Assembly (NCBI RefSeq): GCF_019048265.1 | Contig: NZ_CP077311.1 | Span: 1,526,001-1,590,000, forward strand | DNA length: 64,000 nt | Direction of reading: 5' to 3' | From: Aeromonas sp. FDAARGOS 1405 | Lineage (GTDB): Bacteria; Pseudomonadota; Gammaproteobacteria; Enterobacterales; Aeromonadaceae | Part shown: positions 1 through 9,824 of the stretch, one piece after another | How the letters are laid out: each line of letters starts with the position of its first letter | Position numbering within the stretch: position 1 is the stretch's first letter | Notes under the pieces: generated by a model | Told to the model about the DNA's origin: nothing | Seen by the model: the letters and a program-made list of their open reading frames with translations, nothing else | Databases searched by the model: none | Position numbers and translations under genes: made by a program

Positions 1-92
1 GCGTATCAATATGCTAAACATCCTGCCGCTTGTAAATCCACCTTGTAACAATTCATTAAACATTGCCCCCCCTGCCGATGCGCCTCTGAATG

Positions 93-635
93 TCAGAAAC
101 TGGCGGGGGTGTTGGCCGAAATCAGCACGCACTCCTGCTCGCCGCTATTGCGAAAGCGGTGGGGGGTGCGGCTGTCGAAGTAGTAGCCATCCCCGGCGCC
201 CAGCAGGTAGATCTGCTCGCCCACGGTCACTTCAACCTCGCCCTTGATGACGATGCCGCACTCTTCACCCTCGTGGCTCAGCATGTCGTCGCCGGTGTCG
301 GCGCCAGGTGGCAGCACCTCCTGCAACATGCCGATGGCGCGGTTGGCTCGGCTGTGCCCGACCAGCCGGTAGCTGATGGGATGCGTGCCGAGATCCGGCA
401 TATCGGCGGCGCGGAAGATCACTTCGGTGCCCATTTCGGTCTCTTCAGTGAAGAAGCTGGCCAGCGACATGGGGATGCCTTCCAGCACCTTGCGCAGGGA
501 GGCGACAGAGGGGCTCACCTGATTTTTCTCGATCTGGGAGATAAATCCGTTGGTCACACCGGAGCGCTTGGCCAGCTCGCGCTGGGAGAGGGCTGCCTTG
601 GTGCGAACCGCCTTGAGGCGGTGACCGATATCCAT
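93..635 (-). CDS. PuuR-like XRE/cupin transcriptional regulator
   Basis: A 180-residue protein with an N-terminal XRE helix-turn-helix (about residues 7-61, with the recognition-helix segment TNGFISQIEKNQVSPS) and a C-terminal cupin domain (about 105-172, with EGEECG and TPHRFRN). This is the architecture of PuuR, the putrescine-utilisation repressor, and the length is close to the E. coli protein. It is transcribed divergently from an aminotransferase/semialdehyde-dehydrogenase pair. I infer that it controls those genes in response to a small amine or amino acid. The exact ligand is unknown. It could be any PuuR-family paralogue, so no gene symbol is given. Confidence 0.85.
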   Translation of the reverse strand: MDIGHRLKAVRTKAALSQRELAKRSGVTNGFISQIEKNQVSPSVASLRKVLEGIPMSLASFFTEETEMGTEVIFRAADMPDLGTHPISYRLVGHSRANRAIGMLQEVLPPGADTGDDMLSHEGEECGIVIKGEVEVTVGEQIYLLGAGDGYYFDSRTPHRFRNSGEQECVLISANTPASF

Positions 636-729
636 CTATAGACACTCCTTGACTGTTTACTATTATTAAAATTGTGTTAAATATCTTATACCACCCTGCT
701 GATGCGTCTAGCTAGGGGTGGCACCAGAC

Positions 730-752
730 AGGGCGATAACGGGCCCTTTTTT
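730..752 (+). terminator. Weak terminator-like hairpin in the aminotransferase leader
   Basis: A five-base-pair stem (AGGGC with GCCCT, eight-base loop) is followed by six T residues, about 70 bases before the aminotransferase start. It may be a leader attenuator or a fortuitous match. The stem is short. Confidence 0.3.
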
Positions 753-821
753 ATGGATTCAGGTGTTTAATTTAATAGGCATTGGCCGACAGTTGCTAAA
801 CACCTTAAGGATGAGGTGACC

Positions 822-2153
822 ATGAAACCGATCAGCGACATCAATACGCCCTCCGACATGTCCGCCTTCTGGATGCCGTTCACCGCCAACCAGCAGTTCA
901 AGGCGGCGCCGCGTATCCTGAAGTCGGCAGAGGGGATGTATTATCACTCAGAGGATGGCCGCAAGATACTGGATGGCACAGCCGGACTCTGGTGTTGCAA
1001 CGCGGGCCATGGTCGGCGCGAGATTGCCGAGGCGGTCTCCCAGCAGATTTCCCACCTCGATTTTGCCCCCACTTTCCAGATGGGCCACCCCCTGCCGTTT
1101 GAGCTGGCCAACCGGCTGGTGGAGATCGCCCCCAAGGGGTTTGGCCACGTCTTCTATACCAACTCAGGTTCCGAGTCGGTCGATACCGCGCTCAAGATTG
1201 CGCTGGCCTGGCAGCGGGCTCGCGGTCAGGGCACCCGCACCCGGCTGATTGGCCGCGAGCGTGGCTATCACGGGGTCGGCTTTGGCGGCATCTCTGTGGG
1301 GGGGATTCCCGGCAACCGCAAGTGGTTCGGCTCCCTGCTGACCGGGGTGGATCATCTGCCCCATACCCTCAACATCGCCAAAAACGCCTTCACCAAAGGG
1401 CTGCCCGAGGAGGATGTGGCGCTGGCCGACGAGCTGGAGAAGATCGTCTTTCTACACGATGCCAGCAATATCGCGGCGGTGATCGTCGAACCCATCGCTG
1501 GCAGTACCGGCGTGCTGATGCCCCCCAAAGGCTACCTCAAGCGGCTGCGGGAGATCTGTACCAAGCATGGCATCCTGCTGATTTTTGACGAGGTGATCAC
1601 CGGTTTCGGCCGCCTCGGTTCCCCCTTCGCCGCGCAGGAGTTCGATGTCATTCCCGACATGATCACCTGCGCCAAGGGGCTCACCAACGGCGCCATCCCC
1701 ATGGGGGCGGTGCTGGTGCAGAAGCACATTTATGACGACATGATGGCGGCAGGCAAGGGGGCCATCGAGCTGTTCCACGGCTACACCTACTCCGGCCATC
1801 CGGTGGCTGCGGCTGCGGGGCTCGCGACCCTCGAGATCTATCGCAACGAGAACCTGCTCAGCCGTGCCGCCGATCTGGCGGGCTACTGGGAGGAGGCGGC
1901 CCATTCGCTGAAGGGCTGCAAGCATGTGAAGGATGTACGCAACTACGGGCTGGTGGCGGGTATCGAGCTGGAGTCCATGCCGGATGCACTGGGCAAACGC
2001 GCCTACGAGGTGTTCGTGCGCTGCTTCGAGAAGGGGGCGCTGATCAGGGTGACCGGCGACATCATCGCCCTGTCGCCACCCCTTATCATCGAGCGCAGTC
2101 AGATCGACGATCTCTTCACCCTGCTGCAGGATGCCCTGCAGGCACAACCCTAA
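822..2153 (+). CDS. Omega-amino acid (beta-alanine):pyruvate aminotransferase
   Basis: A class III PLP-dependent aminotransferase of 443 residues. The fold is recognisable from YTNSGSES (phosphate-binding region), IVEPIAGSTG, LLIFDEVITGFGR and the Schiff-base lysine in CAKGLTNG near residue 285. The closest family is omega-amino acid:pyruvate transaminase, which converts beta-alanine and pyruvate to malonate semialdehyde and alanine. A GTG six bases upstream (816) is an alternative start. The ATG at 822 is preferred because GAGG at 813-816 sits at good spacing. The semialdehyde dehydrogenase downstream could consume its product, which supports a beta-alanine role. Putrescine or GABA as substrate cannot be excluded. 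Confidence 0.88.
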   Translation: MKPISDINTPSDMSAFWMPFTANQQFKAAPRILKSAEGMYYHSEDGRKILDGTAGLWCCNAGHGRREIAEAVSQQISHLDFAPTFQMGHPLPFELANRLVEIAPKGFGHVFYTNSGSESVDTALKIALAWQRARGQGTRTRLIGRERGYHGVGFGGISVGGIPGNRKWFGSLLTGVDHLPHTLNIAKNAFTKGLPEEDVALADELEKIVFLHDASNIAAVIVEPIAGSTGVLMPPKGYLKRLREICTKHGILLIFDEVITGFGRLGSPFAAQEFDVIPDMITCAKGLTNGAIPMGAVLVQKHIYDDMMAAGKGAIELFHGYTYSGHPVAAAAGLATLEIYRNENLLSRAADLAGYWEEAAHSLKGCKHVKDVRNYGLVAGIELESMPDALGKRAYEVFVRCFEKGALIRVTGDIIALSPPLIIERSQIDDLFTLLQDALQAQP

Positions 2154-2163
2154 CCCATTTGAT

Positions 2164-2183
2164 GGCCCCGCACTGGCGGGGCC
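2164..2183 (+). terminator. Intercistronic GC hairpin after the aminotransferase
   Basis: An eight-base-pair perfect stem (GGCCCCGC, loop ACTG) lies between the aminotransferase stop and the dehydrogenase start. No T-tract follows, so it is more likely an mRNA-stabilising or attenuating structure than a full terminator. Confidence 0.5.
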
Positions 2184-2234
2184 TTGCGTTGGTTTGCTCA
2201 GCGCATTTACCACATCAGTTATCACGGAGGATAC

Positions 2235-3731
<1,497 letters not shown>

Positions 3732-3763
3732 CGTGCTGGCACGTGCTCATGGCCTAACCTCTT

Positions 3764-3792
3764 GCCCCCGCCGGTCGATGATTGGCGGGGGC
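3764..3792 (+). terminator. Intercistronic GC hairpin after mmsA
   Basis: A nine-base-pair stem (GCCCCCGCC with GGCGGGGGC) and an 11-base loop sit just before the ribosome site of the next gene. There is no U-tract. This is the second such hairpin in this operon. Confidence 0.45.
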
Positions 3793-3814
3793 GAACTCTG
3801 TAAAGGAACAACAG

Positions 3815-4543
3815 ATGCGATTGGGAATTCTCGATTGTGACCGGCTCGATCCCGATCTGGCTGATCGTTTTGGCCCCGTTTACTCCGAGATGTTTATCAG
3901 GGGCTTTGCGGCCCTGGCCCCCGAACTGGAATTTCGGGTCTGGTCGGCTCTCGATGGGGAGCTGCCGGAGGATCTGCACGAGTGCGATGCCTGGCTTATC
4001 ACAGGTTCGCGCCACGATGCTTACAGCGATATCCCCTGGATTCAGGCACTGCGGGCGTGGATCCGTCAGGCGCACGATGCCGACGTCAAGCTGGCCGGTG
4101 TCTGCTTCGGTCATCAGGTGATCGCCCAGGCACTGGGTGGCGAGGTGGTGAAGTCCACCAAGGGATGGGGGCTGGGAGTGTCGGTGCATCCCATGCTGGC
4201 AGATGAGCCCTGGATGGCGCCAGCGCGGGATCAGATCCGCATTCTGGCCAGTCATCAGGATCAGGTGGCCCTGCTGCCGCCGGGGGCGACCCGACTGGCG
4301 GGCAACGATTTTTGTCCCAACTTTATGTTTTTGCAGGGGGATCACATCGTCGCCATTCAGGGGCATCCGGAGTTCTCGGTGGAGTACAACCGGGCGCTGA
4401 TCGAGCGGCGCCGTGGCCTGTTACCCGACGAGCGTTACCAGAGCAGCCTCTCCTCGCTGGAGGGAGAGGTGGATTCGACCACCATGATGCAGTGGTTGCT
4501 GCAGTTTTTGGGGATCCTGCCGCTGCGGGCCGGCGCAGCCTGA
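3815..4543 (+). CDS. Class I glutamine amidotransferase-like protein
   Basis: A 242-residue single-domain protein with the complete class I amidotransferase triad: nucleophile Cys97 in GVCFGHQ, and His184 and Glu186 in GHPEFS. It resembles stand-alone GuaA-type amidotransferase domains rather than PuuD. The start is the ATG with AAAGGA upstream. It follows mmsA by about 80 bases on the same strand, so it is probably cotranscribed. I infer hydrolysis of a gamma-glutamyl compound or glutamine in amine breakdown. No partner synthetase is adjacent, and the substrate cannot be told from sequence. Confidence 0.8.
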   Translation: MRLGILDCDRLDPDLADRFGPVYSEMFIRGFAALAPELEFRVWSALDGELPEDLHECDAWLITGSRHDAYSDIPWIQALRAWIRQAHDADVKLAGVCFGHQVIAQALGGEVVKSTKGWGLGVSVHPMLADEPWMAPARDQIRILASHQDQVALLPPGATRLAGNDFCPNFMFLQGDHIVAIQGHPEFSVEYNRALIERRRGLLPDERYQSSLSSLEGEVDSTTMMQWLLQFLGILPLRAGAA

Positions 4544-4698
4544 GCCCGGTTTGTCAGCGACCCCCTTCGGGTGCTAGATTTTGTAGCAAAATGAAGGATC
4601 AAGCGCTGCGATGTCGGGATCGGATGATACACTGGCCGCCCTTTGTGGCGGCCTGTTTGTCTGGCGTGATCGCCGCACCAGCTTGAGAGGGTGAAGCC

Positions 4699-5670
4699 TT
4701 GAAACTACAGCAATTGAAGTACTTGATCGCGATCCGGGACCACAACCTCAACGTCTCGGTGGCGTCCGATGCGCTCTATACCAGCCAGCCCGGGGTCAGC
4801 AAGCAGATCGGCCTGCTGGAGAGCGAGCTGGGAGTGCGGATCTTCGAGCGCCGTGGCAAGCATCTGCACCGCATCACCCCGGTGGGCGAGGAGATCATCA
4901 AGTGTGCCGAGGCGATGCTCAACATCGAGAGCAAGATAAAGGCGATCTCCCGTGAGTATCTGGATCCGACCGTGGGCACCCTCAACATTCACACTACCCA
5001 CACTATCGCCCGCTATCTGCTGCCCAAGTCGGTTACCTACTTCACCAAGAAGTACCCCAAAATCTCGTTCCACCTCCATCCGGTGATGTCGGCGAGCAAG
5101 GAGCAGATCAGCAAGGGTTACTCCGATTTCTCCATCGTTGCCCACGAAATTGGCTTCGACAAGGAGCTGATCGCGCTGCCCGCCTACCTCTGGACCCTCT
5201 CTCTGGTGGTGCCGCAGGATCACCCTCTGGCCAAGGTGAAGAAGCCGACGCTGGAGCAGCTCTGCCACTACCCCATCCTCAGTTACGAGAGCGGTGCCAC
5301 CGGTCGGCAGGTGCAGGATGAGGTGTTTCAGGCGGCGGGGCTGACCCCGAGCTACTACATGACGGTAATGGATGCCGGAGTGATCAAGCGCTATGTGGAG
5401 CTGGGCTTTGGCATCGGCATCATCTCCTCGCTGGTGGCCAACGACACCGACAGCCCCGGGCTGGTCTCCATCAATCTGGAGCACCTGTTCAAGCCCTGTC
5501 CGGCCCAAATCTGCTTCAGCAAGAGCATTCTGCTGCAAAACTACATGTATGACTTCATCAGCTCTTTCTCGCCTCACCTCACCAAGGAGGTGATCCAGAG
5601 CGTGATGCAACAACCGACCCAGGCGCGCATCGACGAGCTGCTGGCCGGGGTGGAACTGCCCATCTATTGA
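4699..5670 (+). CDS. LysR-family regulator of the CysB subgroup
   Basis: A 323-residue LysR regulator beginning MKLQQLKYL and showing the CysB-subfamily signatures NLNVS, LYTSQPGVSKQI, RRGKHL and, near the C-terminus, YMYDFI...FSPHLT. The helix-turn-helix is at about residues 18-40 and the effector-binding domain at 92-295. It differs clearly from E. coli CysB (the N-terminal segment after MKLQQL and much of the effector domain diverge), so it is more likely a CysB-like paralogue than the cysteine-regulon activator itself. No sulfur genes lie beside it. The next gene is a PfkB kinase on the same strand. Confidence 0.8.
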   Translation: MKLQQLKYLIAIRDHNLNVSVASDALYTSQPGVSKQIGLLESELGVRIFERRGKHLHRITPVGEEIIKCAEAMLNIESKIKAISREYLDPTVGTLNIHTTHTIARYLLPKSVTYFTKKYPKISFHLHPVMSASKEQISKGYSDFSIVAHEIGFDKELIALPAYLWTLSLVVPQDHPLAKVKKPTLEQLCHYPILSYESGATGRQVQDEVFQAAGLTPSYYMTVMDAGVIKRYVELGFGIGIISSLVANDTDSPGLVSINLEHLFKPCPAQICFSKSILLQNYMYDFISSFSPHLTKEVIQSVMQQPTQARIDELLAGVELPIY

Positions 5671-5776
5671 TCCCGATCGGATTACCGATCGCTTACGGTT
5701 GTCTCTTCAGTCAGGCTGGGCTCTACTCGGGGTTCAGCCTGTCTCTTTTGGGCTATCTCCATCGTCCGAGGTCTCT

Positions 5777-6616
5777 ATGTCACGTATTCTGCTGCTTGCC
5801 AATCTCAACTGTGATCATGTGCTCTCCCTCTCCGAACCGCTGGTGGCGGGGGCCCGGCTGCAATACGTGGATCAGGGACGCAGGCTGGGAGGTGGTGCCG
5901 CCAATACCGGCATCGGGCTGGTGTGGGCGGGTCACGAGGTGACCATTGCCTCACGCATCGGGCTGGACGAGACCGGCGACTGGCTGCTGGAGCAGGCGGC
6001 CGGTTACGGGCTGGATTGCAGCCATGTGGAGCGCTTTGGCGGCGAGACCGGCGAGTTGCTGATCCTGGTGGACTCCACCGGCGAGCGCACCATACTTCGC
6101 CGTCCCCGTCGTCCCGATCTGCCCGGTGATCTGCCACAGGAGGGGATCGACTGCCTCTACGTGAACTATCCCGGCACCGCCATCATCAGTTATATGCGCC
6201 AGATGCTCGGCAAGAGCTTTGTGTTGGCCCAGTATCCCAAGGGCGGCCAAGCGCGCCGTCCCTGCCATGTGCTGGTGGCCTCCCGCTCCGATCTCGGCGA
6301 GGTAAGTGACCCCTGGCAACATGCCCGCCAGTTGGCGGGTGAGCAGCTTGAATGGCTTGTGTTGACCGAAGGGAAGGCGGGGGCGGTGGCCATCCATGGC
6401 GACGAGCAGATCAGGGTCGCCGCCCGGCCTGTCTCGGTGGTCGATACCACGGGAGCAGGGGATGCTTTTGCTGGCGGCTTGATCCATGGTCTGGCACGGG
6501 GCATGGCCATCAAGGATGCGTTGCAGTGCGCGGTGGACTGGGGCGCATTTGCCGTCGCCTCCGAGAGTTCCATCCCCTCGGTCGCGCTGAAAAACTGGCT
6601 GAAACAGCCTCATTGA
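5777..6616 (+). CDS. PfkB/ribokinase-family sugar kinase
   Basis: A 279-residue PfkB-family kinase. It has the N-terminal glycine pair region GGGAANTGIGLVWAG and the C-terminal signature DTTGAGDAFAGG, whose catalytic Asp is about residue 229. The start at 5777 begins MSRILLLANLNCD. The longer in-frame opening from 5699 lacks the conserved beginning. The protein phosphorylates a sugar or nucleoside with ATP in the cytoplasm. The substrate cannot be assigned. It follows the CysB-like regulator by about 100 bases on the same strand and may share its transcript. Confidence 0.82.
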   Translation: MSRILLLANLNCDHVLSLSEPLVAGARLQYVDQGRRLGGGAANTGIGLVWAGHEVTIASRIGLDETGDWLLEQAAGYGLDCSHVERFGGETGELLILVDSTGERTILRRPRRPDLPGDLPQEGIDCLYVNYPGTAIISYMRQMLGKSFVLAQYPKGGQARRPCHVLVASRSDLGEVSDPWQHARQLAGEQLEWLVLTEGKAGAVAIHGDEQIRVAARPVSVVDTTGAGDAFAGGLIHGLARGMAIKDALQCAVDWGAFAVASESSIPSVALKNWLKQPH

Positions 6617-6705
6617 GCAACCTCTTTGCCAGCCGATTGAGGGGCGGAGCGCGGGCCATATAGCTGCAGATCGAAGGGGCTTGGCGAAAGGCTCGGTTAG
6701 GGTGA

Positions 6706-6746
6706 TTTACCCGCCATAAAGCGGGTAAACGCCGGGCTAACCCGGC
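6706..6746. repeat. Tandem hairpins upstream of nsrR
   Basis: The 331-base gap 6617-6947 holds no gene. Inside it are two adjacent perfect inverted repeats: a nine-base-pair stem at 6706-6714/6721-6729 and a six-base-pair GCCGGG/CCCGGC stem at 6731-6746. No T-tract follows. They may terminate or stabilise the kinase transcript. Confidence 0.5.
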
Positions 6747-6769
6747 AAGTTTGCGATCAATCAAAGAAA

Positions 6770-6799
6770 GTGTCGATTTATGTGCATCTTCATCGACAC
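6770..6799. promoter_or_regulatory. Inverted repeat with NsrR-like half-site
   Basis: GTGTCGAT (6770-6777) is repeated in inverse at 6792-6799. Between them TGCATCTT (6783-6790) is the complement of the AAGATGCA half-site known for NsrR. The second half is poor. It might be an autoregulatory operator about 150 bases before nsrR. Confidence 0.3.
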
Positions 6800-6947
6800 C
6801 CGGTTGTGCTGCTCTTAACCTGTCACACCGCAACTCAGATTAAGAGACAGGCCCCCCTGGCGAACAGGGTCGAACCGGTTGTCTCCTGCCTCTTAGCTCA
6901 ATGTTGTCGTCCTGATCCCTGGCTTGTAGTAAGAGGCAAGTGCAACC

Positions 6948-7400
6948 ATGCAACTGACACGATTTACCGACTACGCCCTGCGTACCCTGACCTTCCTGGC
7001 GGTTCAACCGGGAGATCGCCTGTCGACCATTACCGAAGTGGCCGATACCTTTGGCATCTCTCGCAACCATGTGGTCAAAATTGTGCACCAGCTTGGCATC
7101 AAGGGGTATATCGAGACGGTACGCGGCAAGCACGGTGGTATCCGGCTCGGTCGTTCAGCGGTCTCCATCAACCTGCGTGATGTGGTGATGGACATGGAGC
7201 ATGTGCTCTGTCCGGTCGACTGCAAACGCGAGAACTGCCGCCTCTCCGGCGGTTGCCGCATTCAGGGCATTCTGCGCCGCGCCATGAACGCCTTCCTCGA
7301 AGTGCTGGGCGAGTACACTCTGGCCGATGCGGTGCGCGATCCGACCCGTCTCTGTCACCTGCTGGGCATTGAGCAGGAGTCCATTCTGGCGATGGCCTGA
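6948..7400 (+). CDS. nsrR: Nitric-oxide-sensing Rrf2-family repressor NsrR
   Basis: A 150-residue Rrf2 protein beginning MQLTRFTDYALRTLTFLAV, with a winged helix (about residues 28-65) and the cluster-binding cysteines at about 92, 97 and 103. Their 5- and 6-residue spacing matches E. coli NsrR (91, 96, 102). An extra cysteine lies at 88. NsrR carries an Fe-S cluster that reacts with nitric oxide and derepresses detoxification genes such as hmp. None of those genes is in this window. The gene is convergent with napF. Confidence 0.93.
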   Translation: MQLTRFTDYALRTLTFLAVQPGDRLSTITEVADTFGISRNHVVKIVHQLGIKGYIETVRGKHGGIRLGRSAVSINLRDVVMDMEHVLCPVDCKRENCRLSGGCRIQGILRRAMNAFLEVLGEYTLADAVRDPTRLCHLLGIEQESILAMA

Positions 7401-7429
7401 CTGGCAGGAAACAAGAACAGATATAAAAT

Positions 7430-7454
7430 AAAGGGGTGCCAGATGGACCCTTTT
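7430..7454. terminator. Bidirectional terminator between nsrR and napF
   Basis: An imperfect AAAGGG(G)T / ACCCTTT stem with a nine-base loop lies between the two convergent genes. T runs on both sides make it usable in both directions. Confidence 0.55.
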
Positions 7455-7458
7455 CTTT

Positions 7459-7980
7459 TCAGCGACTACCCGGCTGGCGGATCAGGGTGATGGCGCCGTG
7501 CAGGCAGGCGAGGCCACAGGCGCCGCAGCCATTGCATGCATCCATATTGACGTTGATGCCATCGGCTGTGGCCTTGATCGCCTGCTGGGGGCAGGCATCT
7601 TCACAGAGCAGGCAGTAGAAGCCCTGACGGGCCTGACAACTCTCTTCAATCTGCACCCGGGTCTGCACCTGACGGCCCAGTTGCAGGTCGAGTGCACCGG
7701 TGGGACAGGCTCTGGCGCAGCTGCCGCAGTAGCTGCACTGACCGCATGAGAGGTCGAGCACCGGCGTACCGGAGATCGGGGTGTCGTCGTATTCGGGCTG
7801 GCTGGCCGGTTTGAGCAGACCGCGCGGGCAGGCCTTGAAACACTCGCCGCAGCGGCTGCAGAGGGAGAGGTACTGGGACTCCTCGATGGCCCACGGCGGG
7901 CGCGCTTCATGGCAAACCACGGCGGGCTTGCGGGAAGCTTGCCAACCTTGTGTCAGCCAACGGAGGAAATAGTGAGTCAT
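7459..7980 (-). CDS. napF: Ferredoxin-type protein NapF
   Basis: A 173-residue protein with four clustered cysteine motifs: CSRCGECFKACP, CGQCSYCGSCARACP, CLLCEDACP and CNGCGACGLAC. The arrangement matches NapF, a cytoplasmic 4Fe-4S protein that helps mature or reduce the periplasmic nitrate reductase NapA. It stands alone here: no napDABC genes are nearby, whereas napF usually heads that operon. Its neighbour nsrR suggests a shared nitrogen-oxide theme, though the two are convergent. In its promoter, TACCTAT and AGGGGTT around 7993-8007 resemble NarP/NarL heptamers with one-base spacing, which is non-canonical. Confidence 0.87.
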   Translation of the reverse strand: MTHYFLRWLTQGWQASRKPAVVCHEARPPWAIEESQYLSLCSRCGECFKACPRGLLKPASQPEYDDTPISGTPVLDLSCGQCSYCGSCARACPTGALDLQLGRQVQTRVQIEESCQARQGFYCLLCEDACPQQAIKATADGINVNMDACNGCGACGLACLHGAITLIRQPGSR

Positions 7981-8120
7981 GCTCGCCCCTGATACCTATT
8001 AGGGGTTAATTTTATCGAAGTTTCGGCAAGCAGGCCAGAGAATAGCGGCCGCCAGGATCGCAAGGGCTGTTGCCCTTGTGTAAGCTAGGCGGGTCTTTTT
8101 ACGTGGTTGAATGAAAACAT

Positions 8121-8336
8121 ATGTGGCTATTTCTCTGGCGTGCGTCCCTGCTCTATATCTTTCCCCTGCTGATGTGGGGCTACTGCCGCATCAAGGGCAT
8201 CGAGTTCGCCGAGCTCGATACCGGGGTCAACAGCCACAAGTGGGTGGTGCTGGCCGCTTACCTTCTCTATGTGGTGCTCTGGGTCTTGGTTAACCGCTAT
8301 CTCGAACTCTTCCTGCGTCAGCGGAGCCGCAAATGA
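8121..8336 (+). CDS. Small two-helix membrane protein
   Basis: A 71-residue protein with two hydrophobic segments (about residues 3-20 and 41-63) and a basic C-terminus (RQRSRK). I do not recognise the family. Its last codon overlaps the rmuC start by four bases (ATGA), so the two are translationally coupled and probably one operon. An inner-membrane location is inferred from the helices. Confidence 0.65.
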   Translation: MWLFLWRASLLYIFPLLMWGYCRIKGIEFAELDTGVNSHKWVVLAAYLLYVVLWVLVNRYLELFLRQRSRK

Positions 8337-9673
8337 TCGACCCCGGACTCTGGATCATCCTGCTGCCCGCGGTCCTTTTGGCTCTCGGACTTGGCTGGCT
8401 GATCGGGCGGCGGGCAGCCACGGCGCGGGCTCAGGAGTTGCTGCTGGCACAGGAGCGTTATCAGGCACTGCAGGAGCGTTTTGACGAACTGCAGGATGAG
8501 CGGCAACAGGGGCAGCAGAAGCTGGATCAGCAGCAGACCCTGCTGATCAAGCTCACCGCCCGTCTCAAGGATGCAGAAGCTACCCTGCGCAGCGAGCGGC
8601 TGGCTGCCGCGGAGAAGCTGCAACTGCAACAGGAGGCTGAGCAGCGCCTCAGTCAGCAGTTCGAGAACCTCGCCAACCGGATCTTCGAGCAAAACTCCGG
8701 CAACTTCCGTGAATTGAACCAAAACAGTCTCGATCTGCTGCTTACTCCGCTCAAGGAGCAGCTCGAGGGCTTTCGCCGTCAGGTGGGGGAGACCCATGCT
8801 CAGGAGACGGCCCAGCGCCACAGTCTCAAGTTCGAGCTGGAGCGCCTCGCCGAACTCAATGCCCGCATGACCGAAGAGGCGGCGGCGCTGACCCGCGCCC
8901 TCAAGGGCGACAGCAAGCAGCAGGGCAACTGGGGGGAAGTGGTGCTGGCTCGGATCCTCAGCGAATGCGGCCTGCGCGAGGGCCATGAGTACCACACCCA
9001 GGTCAATATCGAGGTGGAGAAGGGCAAGCGCTACCAACCCGACGTGATCGTCCACCTGCCGCAAGAGAAAGACATCATCATCGACGCCAAGGTGTCGCTG
9101 ACTGCCTACGAGCGCTGGTACAACGCCGAGGACGAACTGGAGAAGGCGGTGGCGCTCAAGGAGCACGTCGCCTCGGTGCGCAACCATATCCGCGAGCTGG
9201 GTCGCAAGGATTACCAGCAGTTGCCCGGTGTGCGTACCCTCGACTATGTGCTGATGTTCGTGGCGGTGGAGCCCGCCTTCCTCAGTGCGATGGAGGCCGA
9301 TCCTTCGCTGGTGCGTTATGGTCTCGACAACAACATCCTGCTGGTGAGCCCCACCAATCTCATGGTGGCGCTGCGCACCATCGAGAACCTGTGGCGCTAC
9401 GAGCGGCAGAACCAGAATGCCCGCCAGATTGCCGAACGGGCCGGTCGCCTCTACGAAAAGTTGCGGCTGTTTGTCGAGGAGATGCAGCAGATGGGCGGCA
9501 GCCTGCACAAGGCGCAGGAGAGCTACGACAAGGCGATGGGACGGCTGGTCAACGGCCGTGGCAACCTGATCGCTCAGGTCGAGCGTTTCCGCGAGCTGGG
9601 GGTGGAGGTAACCAAGAGCCTGCCCGAGCCGTTGGTTGAGCGGGCGCTGGAGCGTGATAAGGATCGGGAGTAG
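8333..9673 (+). CDS. rmuC: DNA recombination protein RmuC
   Basis: A 446-residue protein with an N-terminal transmembrane helix (about residues 5-24), a Gln/Glu-rich coiled coil (30-115) and the RmuC nuclease-like domain (about 150-410; GNWGEVVLARILSECGL, YQPDVIVHLP, IIIDAKVSLTAY, LMVALRTIENLWRY). RmuC limits recombination between inverted repeats. The D...DAK pattern recalls the PD-(D/E)XK nuclease fold. It overlaps the small membrane protein upstream and is followed by a strong terminator. Confidence 0.92.
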   Translation: MIDPGLWIILLPAVLLALGLGWLIGRRAATARAQELLLAQERYQALQERFDELQDERQQGQQKLDQQQTLLIKLTARLKDAEATLRSERLAAAEKLQLQQEAEQRLSQQFENLANRIFEQNSGNFRELNQNSLDLLLTPLKEQLEGFRRQVGETHAQETAQRHSLKFELERLAELNARMTEEAAALTRALKGDSKQQGNWGEVVLARILSECGLREGHEYHTQVNIEVEKGKRYQPDVIVHLPQEKDIIIDAKVSLTAYERWYNAEDELEKAVALKEHVASVRNHIRELGRKDYQQLPGVRTLDYVLMFVAVEPAFLSAMEADPSLVRYGLDNNILLVSPTNLMVALRTIENLWRYERQNQNARQIAERAGRLYEKLRLFVEEMQQMGGSLHKAQESYDKAMGRLVNGRGNLIAQVERFRELGVEVTKSLPEPLVERALERDKDRE

Positions 9674-9696
9674 TTTTTCCCCTTACAGCTATCAGC

Positions 9697-9728
9697 AAAA
9701 GGCCCAAACCCGGTTTGGGCCTTTTGTT
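9697..9728 (+). terminator. rmuC terminator
   Basis: A 12-base-pair perfect stem (9697-9708 with 9714-9725) with a five-base loop ends in TTTT. It lies 24 bases after the rmuC stop. Confidence 0.85.
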
Positions 9729-9777
9729 ATCTGCCAGCTCGCTTCGTGCTGACACATCATCAGAAATCTGCAAAGCA

Positions 9778-9803
9778 AACGGCCCACCGAAGTGGGCCGT
9801 TGT
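9778..9803. terminator. add terminator
   Basis: A ten-base-pair stem (AACGGCCCAC, loop CGAA) lies between the convergent rmuC and add genes, 23 bases beyond the add stop. Confidence 0.7.
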
Positions 9804-9824
9804 TATTTGCACTGCCGGTGTTAA

